Part shown: positions 62,909 to 64,000 of the stretch, one piece after another | How positions within the stretch are numbered: the stretch's first letter is position 1 | Layout of the letters: each line of letters begins with the position of its first letter | Assembly: GCF_946151065.1 (NCBI RefSeq) | Contig: NZ_CAMGZA010000001.1 | Coordinates: forward strand, 558,001 to 622,000 | Origin: Microbacterium sp. Marseille-Q6965 | GTDB lineage: Bacteria > Actinomycetota > Actinomycetes > Actinomycetales > Microbacteriaceae | Length of the DNA stretch: 64,000 bases | Direction of reading: 5' to 3' | Made by a program: the position numbers and the translations under genes | The notes under the pieces: model-generated | The model's input: only the letters and a program-made list of their open reading frames with translations | What the model was told of the DNA's origin: nothing | The model's database searches: none

Positions 62909-63484
62909 CTACGGGGTGCCGGCGCGCATGATGGCATCGAGCACGGCGGGATCGTTCAGCAGCGGCACCGTCATCAGCAGGCCCGACGCCCCGAGGAACA
63001 CGACGGCGCCCACGATCGGGATCCAGAACGCCGTCCGCCCGGCGCGCAGGCGAAGGTACGACAGCGCCGCCGTGGCGAGCCAGCCGAGGCCCATCACGAG
63101 CGCCGCCGCCACACCCCATCCCCGCCCGCCGGCCGGATCGGAGAGCGTCGCGTCCACGCCCATCATCCCCAGCAGGTTCTCGGCGTACGTGACGTAGTCG
63201 GTGAGCTGCGGGATCGTCACGATCACGTTGAGCAGGCCGTAGACGAGCAGGGCGACGGTGACGACGCGGTCGATGAGGCGGCCCGTGCTCGCCCCGCTGC
63301 CGGCGACGGGGACGACGGGGGCCGGTTCCTCCGCCCCCGCGGCCGGTGCCGGCGTCGGCACCGGGAGGGGGTTGGCCTGGATGCGGCGCTGCTGCTCCTC
63401 GGGCGAGGCGTACTCGCCGAACTGCGGGCGCGGCGGCCGGGGCTGCTCGTCGCCGTGCGGGCGAGGGGGCAGCGCCTCACTCAC
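62909..63484 (-). CDS. DUF6264 family membrane protein
   Basis: A 191-residue protein. A Pro-rich cytoplasmic N-terminus ([20 protein letters not shown], typical of DUF6264) of about 70 residues is followed by helices at about 72-95, 122-142 and 150-172. Function unknown; the family is largely restricted to Microbacteriaceae and neighbours, which is one reason for the taxonomic call. GTG at 63484 overlaps the ispH stop (GTGA), so it is translated with ispH. Confidence 0.85.
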   Translation of the reverse strand: MSEALPPRPHGDEQPRPPRPQFGEYASPEEQQRRIQANPLPVPTPAPAAGAEEPAPVVPVAGSGASTGRLIDRVVTVALLVYGLLNVIVTIPQLTDYVTYAENLLGMMGVDATLSDPAGGRGWGVAAALVMGLGWLATAALSYLRLRAGRTAFWIPIVGAVVFLGASGLLMTVPLLNDPAVLDAIMRAGTP

Positions 63485-64000
63485 GCCGTGGCCCCGACCC
63501 GTCCGCCGCGAGGCTGGCCGTCGCCGCGGAGCTCCTTGGGCAGCGAGAAGATCAGATCCTCCTCGGCCGTCTTCACCTCTTCGACATCCACATAGCCCGC
63601 GTGGGCGAGCTCGCGCAGCAGCTCCTGCACGAGTACCTCGGGCACCGATGCGCCGCTCGTCACGCCGATCGTCTCGACGCCGTCGAGCCATTCCTGCTTG
63701 ACCTCGTCGGCGTAGTCGACGCGGTAGGCGGCCTTGGCCCCGTACTCCAGCGCCACCTCGACGAGGCGCACGCTGTTGGAGGAGTTCGCCGATCCGACGA
63801 CGATCACGAGGTCGGCGTCCTTCGCCACCTTCTTGATCGCCACCTGGCGATTCTGCGTCGCGTAGCAGATGTCGTCCGAGGGCGGATCCTGCAGCTGCGG
63901 GAAGCGGTCGCGCAGGCGGCGGACGGTCTCCATCGTCTCGTCCACCGACAGCGTGGTCTGCGACAGCCACACGAGCTTCGACGGATCGGCGACCTCGACG
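63481..64000 (-). CDS. ispH: 4-hydroxy-3-methylbut-2-enyl diphosphate reductase, C-terminal part (cut by window edge)
   Basis: The last 172 codons of IspH/LytB, the [4Fe-4S] enzyme that makes IPP and DMAPP in the MEP isoprenoid pathway. Visible motifs are [23 protein letters not shown] with an iron-sulfur cysteine, [16 protein letters not shown] (phosphate binding) and [14 protein letters not shown]. The N-terminus and the other cysteines lie outside the window. The gene overlaps the DUF6264 gene by four bases. Confidence 0.97.
   Translation of the reverse strand, partial: VEVADPSKLVWLSQTTLSVDETMETVRRLRDRFPQLQDPPSDDICYATQNRQVAIKKVAKDADLVIVVGSANSSNSVRLVEVALEYGAKAAYRVDYADEVKQEWLDGVETIGVTSGASVPEVLVQELLRELAHAGYVDVEEVKTAEEDLIFSLPKELRGDGQPRGGRVGATA

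Overview
The window is high-GC actinobacterial chromosome (GC-rich third codon positions, many GTG starts, dense ATGA/GTGA stop-start overlaps). The gene set fits a Microbacteriaceae genome, probably Microbacterium: a DUF6264-type membrane protein behind ispH, GlpX-type fructose bisphosphatase beside class II aldolase, and an actinobacterial gcvT-gcvH-gcvP operon under a tandem glycine riboswitch. The genus is an inference; no rRNA or tRNA gene lies in the window to confirm it. Many genes start six bases after a TAnnnT box with no ribosome binding site, the pattern expected of leaderless transcripts.

Layout. 1-3.6 kb: cut-off MFS permease divergent from a TetR regulator, then typA and a PH-domain membrane protein. 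3.6-9 kb: complete peptide ABC importer (lipoprotein, two permeases, double ATPase) with a terminator after the binding-protein gene. 9.2-13.8 kb: CPBP protease, ABC/FtsX-like exporter pair, GNAT enzyme, two coupled Nudix hydrolases. 13.8-18.4 kb: glycine cleavage operon and riboswitch. 18.6-23 kb: IclR regulator and a three-gene cassette (GntP-type permease, class III CoA transferase, HMG-CoA-lyase-like enzyme) that reads as uptake, activation and cleavage of a 3-hydroxy-3-methyl-dicarboxylic acid. 23.2-25.7 kb: metNIQ methionine importer. 25.8-27.3 kb: NrtR-like regulator with a 16-bp inverted repeat around its start codon, coupled to a glycosyltransferase. 27.3-34.1 kb: ABC exporter, DHA2 drug exporter, small proteins, PfpI-like and flavin-binding proteins, MHS-family permease. 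34.3-40 kb: YdeI-like protein, amidohydrolase, DapA-like aldolase, VOC protein with divergent WYL regulator, YjaB-like acetyltransferase.

40-43 kb: membrane NERD-nuclease operon facing a gene that fuses a DNA-binding domain to an ECF transporter S-component-like membrane domain; the space between holds two palindromes. 43-48 kb: RibD-like reductase, a two-component system with a secreted PepSY-like protein and repeated CTTCAG boxes at both of its promoters, and an Asp/Glu racemase. 48.4-55.5 kb is the accessory part: SDR/MarR pair with two operators, lipoprotein, frameshifted remnant, putative immunity protein, BASS transporter, inositol-phosphatase-like protein lacking a metal ligand, P-loop kinase, hemerythrin protein, small protein. 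Copies of the 3' end of ychF are repeated in this stretch, suggesting that small gene units were inserted behind ychF. 55.5-64 kb is housekeeping again: ychF, POT peptide transporter, DEDDh exonuclease, rmuC, glpX, fbaA, DUF6264, ispH (cut by the right edge).

The strongest candidates for something new are the ychF-tail repeats, the HTH-ECF/NERD locus, the CTTCAG regulon and the palindrome over the nrtR-like start.
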